Shown piece by piece: positions 47,408 to 55,145 of a stretch of DNA of 55,145 bases; positions within the stretch are counted from its first letter, which is position 1; each line of letters opens with the position of its first letter. The DNA is taken from contig NZ_JAQQPS010000032.1 of the NCBI RefSeq assembly GCF_036688685.1, forward strand, positions 1 to 55,145, in the 5' to 3' direction. The notes under the pieces were generated by a model, which saw only the letters and a program-made list of their open reading frames with translations, was not told where the DNA came from and did not search any database. The stretch comes from JALYUM01 sp036688685 (lineage in GTDB: Bacteria > Pseudomonadota > Gammaproteobacteria > Burkholderiales > Burkholderiaceae_D). A program made the translations under genes and the position numbers.

Positions 47408-47995
47408 ATGAAACGGCTTGCACTGAAAGGACGAAGAAAACGGACAGGCAGCGTGGCCATTGAATTCTCGCTGGTAGCGATTCTTTTTTTTACGGTTGTG
47501 TTCGGCACACTCGAGCTTGCGCGCGTGGAGTACCTGCTCAACACGCTGGAAGAAGTCACCCGCCGTGCCGCCTCTGCCGCGGCAAACGTCGACTACAGGG
47601 ACGACGTCGCGATGCAGAATGTCCGGGCGAACGCCGTCTTCCGGACTTCGCGTGGCCCGCTGCTGCTGGGAGATCCCGTTACGGCGGACAATGTGAAGAT
47701 TGACTACCTGTCGGTCTCGAAGGCGACCTGGGACATGACACACATGAGTAATCTTCCGACATGCCCCGAAGGGAATCAATCAAACTGCATGACCGACCCG
47801 CATGGCGCTAACTGCATCCGCTTCGTGCGTGCGAGGATTTGCACATCGGTGGATGACGACAGCAATTGCTCACTCATGCCCTACCAGATGGTTTTCCCGT
47901 TCCTTAACCTCTCCAGAATGAAGCTGCCGTCTGCCGAGACGATCGTTCCAGCGGGTAGCCTCGGTGCAAAGCCCGGTTCCATGCCATGTCCCTGA
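47408..47995 (+). CDS. TadE-like minor pseudopilin
   Basis: The 195-residue protein has the motif TGSVAIEFSLVAILFFTVVFG with conserved Glu, a TM helix, then ELARVEYLLNTLEEVTRRAA as in TadE/TadF pseudopilins. Six cysteines follow in the second half (for example CPEGNQSNC). It starts 1 nt after the previous stop and ends the three-gene set. Confidence 0.85.
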   Translation: MKRLALKGRRKRTGSVAIEFSLVAILFFTVVFGTLELARVEYLLNTLEEVTRRAASAAANVDYRDDVAMQNVRANAVFRTSRGPLLLGDPVTADNVKIDYLSVSKATWDMTHMSNLPTCPEGNQSNCMTDPHGANCIRFVRARICTSVDDDSNCSLMPYQMVFPFLNLSRMKLPSAETIVPAGSLGAKPGSMPCP

Positions 47996-48617
47996 CAGCC
48001 GTCGACGAAGCAATCCTTTTTGATGACAGGCGGCACTGTGCGGTTTGACGGGGCAGTTTCGGTACGACGGCATCTGGATCGAACCTAAAACCGGTGCGCT
48101 ATTCCCTACCTGAGCTGGAGTCCGATCATCCTCTTGGGACAACACGAAACGCACCGCTATCTTGCTCCCTCAAATTGCGACACGCTCGCATCCAACGTCC
48201 CCACTGGGCCGGACTTTTTCAGCCACCTATTGGTGTGCTGCGTCCAAACGTCGGATACCACGCACCAGCCGACGCTTCGCGCATGCTGACCATGTCGACA
48301 TATTCTTGCCACCAGAACGCACTGGTCATCATGGACCGAAACGAACTTGCGACACACCGTCGATCGGCAACCTGAACCGGAATGTTGCAGAACCGAGACC
48401 GTATAAAAATTAGTCCTAATTGTCAGTAATTTGCTAACCGATTGTCTGTGGCATGTATTAATATGTGTTGCTTTGTATAAATATTAGTTTGGCTTTGCGA
48501 AGGTTTTTGCGTCCGCCAGGCGGATGGCAATCATCCAACAGCAGGAGACGTCGTCACGCGCCGGCAAGCGGGTCGGCACCGAGTGCATCGTTCTATCAGA
48601 CAGAAACAGATACCAAC
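47996..48617. promoter_or_regulatory. Intergenic region before the flagellar cluster
   Basis: This 622-bp gap has no gene I can support. The last 200 bp are A/T-rich (for example around 48410-48490, with TATTAATATG and TATAAATATTAG) and probably contain the promoter of the fliQ operon. No convincing sigma-28 or sigma-54 site was found; a TGGC...TTGC pair near 48450 has the wrong spacing. Confidence 0.4.
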
Positions 48618-48884
48618 ATGAGTTCAGACATCGCCTTGAATTTGATGGCGCAGTTATTGTGGGGAGCAGTCGTCATTTGCGGCCCGGTCCTTGCGTGCAC
48701 TCTGGCCGTGGGCGTGGCCGTGAGCGTGCTGCAGGTCGTCACGCAAGTGCAGGACATGTCGCTCACCTTCATCCCAAAACTGGTCGCCACCGTACTGGCA
48801 CTGATGTTGTTCGGTTCGTGGATGCTGAGAAAACTGCTGCTGCTCGCAACCAACCTGATTGCTGGCATTCCCGGTTACTTCTGA
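48618..48884 (+). CDS. fliQ: Flagellar export protein FliQ
   Basis: The 88-residue protein has two TM helices and the FliQ motif VSVLQVVTQVQDMSLTFIPK. FliQ is part of the FliPQR export gate in the inner membrane. The ATG at 48618 was chosen because it gives the usual family length; the frame is open upstream. It is the first gene of the cluster, and no fliP precedes it. Confidence 0.93.
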   Translation: MSSDIALNLMAQLLWGAVVICGPVLACTLAVGVAVSVLQVVTQVQDMSLTFIPKLVATVLALMLFGSWMLRKLLLLATNLIAGIPGYF

Positions 48885-48888
48885 ATCT

Positions 48889-49650
48889 ATGCACGTCGAC
48901 TTTTCCAATGCCTGGATCACGGCCGTACTGCTGTGCGCGCTGCGCCTGTCCGCGCTACTGCTGCTGGCACCTTTCTGGCAACCGCTCGGCCTGCCTGTGC
49001 GCGTGCGCCTGATGATCATCCTCGCGTTTTCGGCCACGCTGGTGTCCGCCACCCATGCGACGTCCCCGGTACTGCTGAACAGCTTGCCCGCATTGATACA
49101 GGCGGCAATGACCGAATTGTTGGTGGGTGCCCTGATGGCGTTCGGCGTGTTCACTGCATTTGCCGCCATCGCGTTTGCCGGCAATGCACTGGACCTGCAG
49201 ATCGGCTTCAATATCGCCAACGTCTTCGATCCCGTCACGCGCAGCCAGTCCCCGTTACTGGCCTCGATTTTCGCCATGACCGCGGTCATGCTGTTCTTTT
49301 CCGCTGACGCGCACCACACCGTCATTCGCGGCTTTGCATGGTCGCTCGAGCGCATTCCGCTCGGTGGTCCCGCGCCACGGCCCGACATCGCCGCGCTGGG
49401 CCGCCAGTTTGGCATCGTCTTCACGCTCGGCCTGACGCTCGCCGCCCCGGTCATGTTCTGCCTGTTCCTGGTCGAACTGGCGATGGCGGTCCTGTCGCGC
49501 AACCTGCAACAACTCAATGTGTTCGTGCTGGGCACGCCCATCAAGATCATCCTCGGCCTGATGCTGCTGGCCACGCTGGCGCCCCAGTTCGGCCACACCA
49601 CGCGCCGCATTTTCGACGCGATTTTCACTTTTTGGCAGGCGGTGCTCTGA
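48889..49650 (+). CDS. fliR: Flagellar export protein FliR
   Basis: The 253-residue protein has six or so TM helices and FliR features (RLSALLLLAPFW at the N-terminus, GFNIANVFDPVTRSQSPLLA in the middle). It completes the export gate with FliP and FliQ. It starts 4 nt after fliQ and its stop overlaps the flhB start by one base. Confidence 0.93.
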   Translation: MHVDFSNAWITAVLLCALRLSALLLLAPFWQPLGLPVRVRLMIILAFSATLVSATHATSPVLLNSLPALIQAAMTELLVGALMAFGVFTAFAAIAFAGNALDLQIGFNIANVFDPVTRSQSPLLASIFAMTAVMLFFSADAHHTVIRGFAWSLERIPLGGPAPRPDIAALGRQFGIVFTLGLTLAAPVMFCLFLVELAMAVLSRNLQQLNVFVLGTPIKIILGLMLLATLAPQFGHTTRRIFDAIFTFWQAVL

Positions 49651-50726
49651 TGTCGGACGACAGCGGCGACAAAAGCCAGGCGGCCACGCCGCACAAGCTG
49701 CGCGAAGCCCGCAAGCGCGGCCAGGTCGCCAAGAGCGTGGAAGCGAATTACGCCGCCATCCTCGCCGTGCTGGCCGGCGTCTGCTTTGCGGTCGGTCCTG
49801 CCATGGCGCTGCGCGTGCTGGCCGTGGCGCGCCGCGCCATGGAACAGGGCGCACGCCTGGACTGGGCTAGAGACAACGTGGCCGGCTGGCTCATCGGCGT
49901 GCTGGCCGAAGGACTCGGCACGCTCGCGCCGCTGTTACTGGCGCTGGTGTGCGCCGTGGTGGTCGCCAACGTCGCCCAGGTGGGCGGCGTGTTCAGCTTC
50001 GACCCGATCAGCCCCGATTTCGACCGTCTCAACCCCGCCAGTGGCATGACGCGGCTATTTTCCATGAAGTCGATGTACGACGCCGCGCGCAGCCTGGTCA
50101 AACTGGTGCTGTTGTCGCTGGTGGCCTGGCTGGCGCTGCGCCAGCTGATGCCCGGGCTGGTGCGGCTGGCCTATATCGATGCGCACGGCCATGCGGCGGT
50201 GGCGCTGGGCGGCGTCGGCTCACTGCTGTTCAAGCTGTTTCTCGCCGTGCTGCTGATTGGCCTGGTCGACCTGGTCTACACGCGCTGGGACTTCGGCCGC
50301 AAGATGCGCATGAGCCAGCGCGACATCACGGACGAACACAAGCAGCGCGAAGGCGACCCGCGCATCCGCAGCCGCCTGCGCCAGCTGCGCACCGAGATGC
50401 TGAAAAACGCCAGAGCCGCGCGCAAGCTGCCCGAGGCCGACGTCCTGATCACCAATCCGACCCACATCGCAATTGCCATCTCGTACCGCCATGGCGACAT
50501 GCCGGCCCCCAAGCTCCTGGCCAAGGCCAGCGGCAAGCTGGCGCAAAAAATGCGCGAAGCGGCGCGCGCCCACGCCATTCCCGTCGTCGAAAACCGGCCG
50601 CTGGCGCGCGCCCTGTTCAAGCGCGGCGAGACCGACCAGTACGTGCCGGAAGACCTGTATCCGCACATCGCCCGCATTTTGCTGTGGGTGTATGCCATGC
50701 GCCGCGCACGCCAGGAGGCCGCATGA
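49650..50726 (+). CDS. flhB: Flagellar export switch protein FlhB
   Basis: The 358-residue protein has the hydrophilic start (SQAATPHKLREARKRGQVAK), four TM helices, and the cytosolic domain with the autocleavage motif N269-PTH. FlhB controls the switch of substrate from hook to filament. The start ATG at 49650 gives the family start MSDDSGDKSQAATPHKLREA. Confidence 0.95.
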   Translation: MSDDSGDKSQAATPHKLREARKRGQVAKSVEANYAAILAVLAGVCFAVGPAMALRVLAVARRAMEQGARLDWARDNVAGWLIGVLAEGLGTLAPLLLALVCAVVVANVAQVGGVFSFDPISPDFDRLNPASGMTRLFSMKSMYDAARSLVKLVLLSLVAWLALRQLMPGLVRLAYIDAHGHAAVALGGVGSLLFKLFLAVLLIGLVDLVYTRWDFGRKMRMSQRDITDEHKQREGDPRIRSRLRQLRTEMLKNARAARKLPEADVLITNPTHIAIAISYRHGDMPAPKLLAKASGKLAQKMREAARAHAIPVVENRPLARALFKRGETDQYVPEDLYPHIARILLWVYAMRRARQEAA

Positions 50727-52768
50727 ACGCACTGCGTAAAATCCTGCAAGGCCAGAGCGACATCGCCATGGCGCTCATGGTGCTGGGCATCCTGTTCATG
50801 CTGTTCGCGCCGATTCCGTCGGGGATGCTGGACTTCCTGATCCTGGCCAATTTCAGCTTCGCGCTCCTGATCCTGCTGCTGACCTTTTATATGGCGAAAC
50901 CGGTCGAGTTTTCGACCTTCCCGTCGATGCTGCTGGTGGCCACGCTGTTCCGCCTGGGCCTGAACGTGTCGGCCACGCGCCTCATTTTGCGCGACGGCGA
51001 GGCCGGCCAGGTGATCGGCGCCATCGGTTCCTACGTGGTGGGCGGCAATTTCGTCATCGGCCTGATCGTGTTCCTGATTCTGGTGGTGGTGCAGTACGTG
51101 GTGGTGACCAATGGTGCCCAGCGCGTCTCGGAAGTGGCGGCGCGCTTCACGCTGGACAGCATGCCGGGCCAGCAGATGAGCATCGACGCTGACCTGAACA
51201 TGGGCTTCATCGACCAGGAAGAAGCGCAGCGCCGACGCCGCAACATCAGCAAGGAAGCGGCCTTCTACGGCGCCATGGACGGCGCCAGCAAATTCGTGAA
51301 GGGCGACGCGATCGCCGGCATCATCATCATGCTGATCAACAGCATCGGCGGTCTTGTCATCGGCGTCATGCAGCAAGGCATGGCGTGGGACCAGGCGTTG
51401 CAGACCTACACGCTGCTCACCATCGGCGACGGCATCGTCACCCAGGTGCCGGCGCTGGTCATCTCGGTTGGCACCGGCCTGATCGTGACGCGCTCGGCGG
51501 CCGACGACAACCTGGGCCAGGAGGCATTCCGCCAGATGACCGGCTTCGCCAAGCCGCTGGGCCTGGTCGCGCTGGCCCTGTGCGGGCTGATGTTTTTGCC
51601 CGGCATGCCAGTCCTGCCCGGCGTGGTGCTGGCGACCGTGTTTGCAGTGGCGATGCTGCTGCGGCGCAGCGCCCCACCCAAGGCGGATGCGCCGCCTGAC
51701 GACGGCGCCCCGGGCGCGGTGACCAAACGCGACGAAGAAAACTGGGCCGCGCCGCCGGTCGAACCGGTGGAAGTACAACTCGGCGCCGCCCTGCTCACGA
51801 TGGTCGAAGCCGACCAGCCGATGCTGATGGAGCGCATCGCCGCGTTCCGCAAGCAGTTTGCGCTGGAGACCGGTCTGGTGATCCCGAGTGTACGCTTCCG
51901 CGCCGGCGCCAGGCTCGCCGCCAGCGCGTACGAAATCCAGATTTTTGGCGCGGCCGCCGGGCGCGGCGAATTGCACGCCGACCGCCTGCTGGCCATCCAG
52001 CCGGGACCGGACGCACCCAAGCTGCCCGGCATCGAAACGCGCGAGCCCACCTTCAATTTGCCGGCAGTCTGGATCGAGCCGTCCCAGCGTGACGCCGCGC
52101 AGGCGCGCAAGTACACCCTGGTCGAACCGCAGACGGCCCTGATGACGCACCTGTGCGAAGTACTGCGCCAGCACGGCGCCAGTTTGCTGACGCGTCCTGA
52201 AACCGAACGATTGCTGCGGCGCGTACGCGAAACCCAGCCCGGGCTGGTCGAGGAAATCGTGCCGACGCTGCTCGGCGTGGGTGACGTGCAGCGCGTGCTG
52301 CAGAACCTGCTCAAGGAAAAAGTGTCGATCCGCCACCTCGACGCCATCGTCGAAAGCCTGGTCGATAACGCCAAACACAGCAAGGACCCGGCATGGCTGA
52401 CCGAGCTGGTACGCCAACGCCTGGGTCCACTGATCTGCCAGGCCATCACCGGCGGCGCGCAGGCGCTGCACGTGATGACGCTCGACCCGACCATCGAGCA
52501 CACGCTGCTGCAAAGCGTCAGCGCCGCAGAAAACGGCGGCATGATCGCGGTCGAACCGGTGTTCGCCGAGAAGGTCGTCAGTGGCCTGGCGCTGCAGGCG
52601 GACAAGATGAGCAAGGCCAGCGTGGTGCCGGTGCTGCTGTGCGCGCCCGAACTGCGGCGCCACCTGCGCCAGCTGTCCGAGCGCATGGTGCCGCAGTTGC
52701 GCGTGCTGTCACTGGCCGAGGTGCCCGGCACGGTCGAATTGCGCGCGTTTGCCACGCTCACTTTATAA
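50723..52768 (+). CDS. flhA: Flagellar export protein FlhA
   Basis: The 681-residue protein has an N-terminal set of about eight TM helices (DFLILANFSFALLILLL), the conserved loop region (RFTLDSMPGQQMSIDADLNM, NISKEAAFYGAMDGASKFVK), and a large cytosolic domain that binds chaperones. It forms the nonameric ring of the export gate. AGGAGG sits just upstream of ATG 50723, which overlaps the flhB stop by 4 nt. Confidence 0.95.
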   Translation: MNALRKILQGQSDIAMALMVLGILFMLFAPIPSGMLDFLILANFSFALLILLLTFYMAKPVEFSTFPSMLLVATLFRLGLNVSATRLILRDGEAGQVIGAIGSYVVGGNFVIGLIVFLILVVVQYVVVTNGAQRVSEVAARFTLDSMPGQQMSIDADLNMGFIDQEEAQRRRRNISKEAAFYGAMDGASKFVKGDAIAGIIIMLINSIGGLVIGVMQQGMAWDQALQTYTLLTIGDGIVTQVPALVISVGTGLIVTRSAADDNLGQEAFRQMTGFAKPLGLVALALCGLMFLPGMPVLPGVVLATVFAVAMLLRRSAPPKADAPPDDGAPGAVTKRDEENWAAPPVEPVEVQLGAALLTMVEADQPMLMERIAAFRKQFALETGLVIPSVRFRAGARLAASAYEIQIFGAAAGRGELHADRLLAIQPGPDAPKLPGIETREPTFNLPAVWIEPSQRDAAQARKYTLVEPQTALMTHLCEVLRQHGASLLTRPETERLLRRVRETQPGLVEEIVPTLLGVGDVQRVLQNLLKEKVSIRHLDAIVESLVDNAKHSKDPAWLTELVRQRLGPLICQAITGGAQALHVMTLDPTIEHTLLQSVSAAENGGMIAVEPVFAEKVVSGLALQADKMSKASVVPVLLCAPELRRHLRQLSERMVPQLRVLSLAEVPGTVELRAFATLTL

Positions 52769-52792
52769 GTCGTATCAACTGGAGAACCGGAC

Positions 52793-53530
52793 ATGAGCAA
52801 CGCCCTGATCACTGCCGTCGACAGCATGCAGAACGACATGCGACTGATGGAAACGCTGAGCCAGAACATGGTGAACATCAGCACGCCCGGCTACCGGCGC
52901 GTGCAGCCTGCCGCACCCGCGTTCGCGCAGGCGCTGGCCGCCGCGCAGCCCGGTGCCGCAGCGCGCTTGACGTCATCAGCCGTGCCAACGCCGCCCCTGG
53001 CCAGCGTCGACCTGACCCACGGCGCCGTCAAGCCGACCGGCCGTGACTGGGACCTGGCGATCGATGGCGACGGCTATTTCGAGCTTGCCACGCCCAACGG
53101 TCTGGCCTACACCCGGGCCGGCGACTTCGCGCTCGACGCACGCGGGCGGCTGGTCTCGACAGCCGGTTTTCCGGTGCAGGGCGTGCAGGGCGACATCGTC
53201 CTCGACGGCCCCGCCGCCACCGTCGGCCGCGATGGCCGCATCACCCAGGACGGGCGCGAAGTGGCGCAGCTGCGCATCGTGCGCTTCGCCGATGCCAAAG
53301 CGCTGCACCCGGGCGCGGCCGGGGCGCTGCAGCCGCTGGCGGGCGCCGTCGGCGAGCAGGACACCCGCTCCCAGCTGCTCACCGGCCACCTGGAAGCGTC
53401 GAACGTGGCTCCGATGCGCGAAATGGTGGCGCTGATGCAGACGACGCGCCATTTCGAAGCGGCGCAAAAACTGTACCAGGGCTATGACGAGATGCTCGGC
53501 AACGCCATCCAGAAACTCGGTCAATTCTGA
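52793..53530 (+). CDS. flgF: Flagellar rod protein FlgF (FlgF/FlgG family)
   Basis: The 245-residue protein has the N-terminal rod motif (QNMVNISTPGYRRVQ), a central beta domain (DLAIDGDGYFELATPNGLAY) and the C-terminal helix (MVALMQTTRHFEAAQKLYQG). The length and position before flgG support FlgF, a proximal rod protein. It begins 24 nt after flhA. Confidence 0.87.
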   Translation: MSNALITAVDSMQNDMRLMETLSQNMVNISTPGYRRVQPAAPAFAQALAAAQPGAAARLTSSAVPTPPLASVDLTHGAVKPTGRDWDLAIDGDGYFELATPNGLAYTRAGDFALDARGRLVSTAGFPVQGVQGDIVLDGPAATVGRDGRITQDGREVAQLRIVRFADAKALHPGAAGALQPLAGAVGEQDTRSQLLTGHLEASNVAPMREMVALMQTTRHFEAAQKLYQGYDEMLGNAIQKLGQF

Positions 53531-53544
53531 CACCAGGACAATTC

Positions 53545-54303
53545 ATGAACGACGCACTGTATATCGCCGCCACCGGCATGCAAGCCCAGCAACTGACGAT
53601 CGACTCGATCGCGAACAACCTCGCCAATGTCAGCACCACCGGTTTTAAAAAAGGCCGCGTCGCGTTCCAGCAGATGATGCAGGCCGACCCTGCGGCCACG
53701 ACGCAGGCCGCATCCGCCGGTCTGGGCATTGCGGTGGCCAGCATCACCCGCGACTTCACATCGGGCGCCCTGGCGCAGACCGGCGCGCAGATGGATGTCG
53801 CCATCGACGGCAGCGGGATGCTCGAAGTGGCACTGGCCGACGGCAGCCGCGCCTATACGCGTGGCGGCACCCTCACCGTCAGCCCCGACTCCTACCTGGC
53901 CACGGCCGACGGGCACGTGCTGAAACCGTCGATTCATATTCCCGCGGGCGTGTCGGCCATTCACATTGCAGCAGACGGCAAAGTCAGCGTGCAGCGTGGC
54001 GTCACGGGTACGCCGGTCGACGTCGGCCAGCTGGAGCTGGCGTCGTTCACCAATCCGGCTGCACTGACTGCGCTGGCCGGCGGCCTGTACACCCCCACCG
54101 AAGCGTCGGGTGAGGCGCTGGTCGCCAAGGCCGGCAGCACGGGCTTCGGCAAGCTGGTGCAAGGGTCGCTGGAAAACTCGAACGTCAACCTGACCGACGA
54201 GATGGTGACCTTGATCGTGGCCCAGCGCGCGTACGAGATGAGCTCGAAAATCATCCAGGCCTCGGACGAGCTGATGTCGCTGACCAACAACCTGCGCCGC
54301 TAA
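53545..54303 (+). CDS. flgG: Flagellar distal rod protein FlgG
   Basis: The 252-residue protein has the FlgG start (ALYIAATGMQAQQLTIDSIA, NNLANVSTTGFKKGRVAFQ) and the C-terminal motif (LENSNVNLTDEMVTLIVAQR, AYEMSSKIIQASDELM). FlgG forms the distal rod that crosses the periplasm. It lies 14 nt after flgF. Confidence 0.93.
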   Translation: MNDALYIAATGMQAQQLTIDSIANNLANVSTTGFKKGRVAFQQMMQADPAATTQAASAGLGIAVASITRDFTSGALAQTGAQMDVAIDGSGMLEVALADGSRAYTRGGTLTVSPDSYLATADGHVLKPSIHIPAGVSAIHIAADGKVSVQRGVTGTPVDVGQLELASFTNPAALTALAGGLYTPTEASGEALVAKAGSTGFGKLVQGSLENSNVNLTDEMVTLIVAQRAYEMSSKIIQASDELMSLTNNLRR

Positions 54304-54304
54304 T

Positions 54305-55145
54305 ATGCGCCTGCCGCCCGCGCTCCTGCTGTTGGCGCCGCTGCTGGCCAGCGCCGCACCGGCCACGCTCGACCTGCAACCGACCGCACTGGCGCCTGGC
54401 GCGCGCGTGCGCCTGGCCGATGTGGCAACCGTGCGCGTACCAGGCGACGCGGCGGGCCTGGCCGCAGTCGACCTGGCCGCGGCCCCCCTGCCCGGCTACA
54501 CGCTGCGCCTGTCCCGCACGGAGATCGCGCGCATCCTGCGTGCCCGTGCCCTGCCCTATGTGCTGGCGCCCGAGGGACCAGCGGCGGTGCAAATCGAGCG
54601 GCGCAGCCAGGGTTTCGATCCGGCCCGTGTGACGCAGGTGGCCGAACAGGCCTTGCAAGCATTGGCCGCGCTGGATGGCACGCGCCTGGAACTGGTACTG
54701 GCCGCGCCGCTGCCGGAACTGGCGCTGCCGGCCGGCGCCGTCTCCCTGCGCGTGCGCGCACCCGCGCCGCACAGCCTGCGCCAGCGCCGTCCGACTGTCT
54801 GGGTCGATATCACGGTGGACGGCACCTTCGTGCGCACGGTGCCGGTCGGTTTTGAGGCGCATGCCTGGCACGGCGTCCTGGTGGCGGCGCGGGCGCTCGA
54901 CGCCGGCACCGTTCCCGCCTGCGCCGACCTGCAGGTGCGCGACCTCGACCTGACCGAGCTCGCCGGCGCCACCCTCGACCATTGCGACGCCGTGCGCGGG
55001 CGCCTCGGCCACGCGCTGGCCGCCGGCGCAGCGCTGCTGGCCGGGCAACTGAAGCAGCAGGCCGCCGTCACCCAGGGCGACATGGTGACGCTGGCCTTTT
55101 CCGACGGCGCCATCGTGCTTGAGTCGCGTGCGACTGCGCTGGCCG
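54305..55145 (+). CDS. flgA: Flagellar P-ring assembly chaperone FlgA (cut by right edge)
   Basis: The frame starts at ATG 54305 with a signal peptide (LPPALLLLAPLLASAAPA) and stays open to 55145, about 280 codons. It shows the two-part FlgA layout, ending with an SAF-like domain (GVLVAARALDAGTVPACADL, AAVTQGDMVTLAFSDGAIV). FlgA is the periplasmic chaperone for the P-ring protein FlgI. The stop lies beyond the window. Confidence 0.87.
   Translation, partial: MRLPPALLLLAPLLASAAPATLDLQPTALAPGARVRLADVATVRVPGDAAGLAAVDLAAAPLPGYTLRLSRTEIARILRARALPYVLAPEGPAAVQIERRSQGFDPARVTQVAEQALQALAALDGTRLELVLAAPLPELALPAGAVSLRVRAPAPHSLRQRRPTVWVDITVDGTFVRTVPVGFEAHAWHGVLVAARALDAGTVPACADLQVRDLDLTELAGATLDHCDAVRGRLGHALAAGAALLAGQLKQQAAVTQGDMVTLAFSDGAIVLESRATALA

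Noticed and set aside
50276..52663. Minus-strand frame of 795 codons
   Set aside because: It is opposite flhB/flhA and is rich in His and Gln, a typical shadow.

Overview
The window looks like chromosome of a high-GC betaproteobacterium, most likely Oxalobacteraceae (Massilia/Duganella/Janthinobacterium type). This is inferred from gene content: a MASE1-CHASE hybrid kinase, a BaeSR-regulated RND pump, a DUF2339/DUF3999 pair, Tad minor pilins and a flagellar export cluster. No rRNA or tRNA gene was seen to fix the taxonomy.

Layout. (1) 1-7664, minus: the 5' part of a giant secreted adhesin-like gene. It has an N-terminal DUF4347 domain, then cadherin/Ig-like domains, then five near-identical 852-bp (284-residue) tandem units that run off the left edge. 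(2) 7665-13224: an intergenic region with a terminator and a pseudoknot-like element, then a response regulator with an ANTAR domain and a 1520-residue hybrid kinase (MASE1-CHASE-PAS-HisKA-HATPase-REC-Hpt). (3) 13225-13534: a 161-bp MITE-like element with long inverted ends and a TA duplication. (4) 13535-22131: a four-gene minus operon (outer membrane factor, adaptor, RND transporter, 2OG-Fe(II) oxygenase) divergent from baeS-baeR. (5) 22216-38013: the main accessory island. It holds a divergent TIR-like gene and a tight plus-strand run: patatin phospholipase, a TPR/Rossmann sensor-like protein, a TIR protein, a small TIR-like protein with a C4 motif, a MoxR AAA+ ATPase, a CoxE-N/WD40 membrane protein (apparently frameshifted), a polytopic membrane protein, and a ~1000-residue protein with two CxxC pairs. 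(6) 38014-40264: a decayed zone with a broken NarL-type regulator, an IS5-like transposase remnant, a small secreted protein split by a nonsense codon, and two small possible ORFs. (7) 40265-44913: DUF2339 and DUF3999 membrane proteins. (8) 45464-47995: TadG-like and two TadE-like pseudopilin genes without other tad genes. (9) 48618-55145: fliQ-fliR-flhB-flhA-flgF-flgG-flgA, the last cut by the right edge.

The candidate novel system is region 5. A MoxR ATPase translationally coupled to a membrane-anchored protein (CoxE-type N-terminus, vWA-like middle, two predicted beta-propellers) sits among several potential toxic effectors: a lipid hydrolase and up to three TIR-type putative NAD+ hydrolases. 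This matches the idea of a threshold-controlled, NTP-dependent conflict (anti-phage or abortive) system. The proposal rests on domain recognition by eye and gene order, not on any search.
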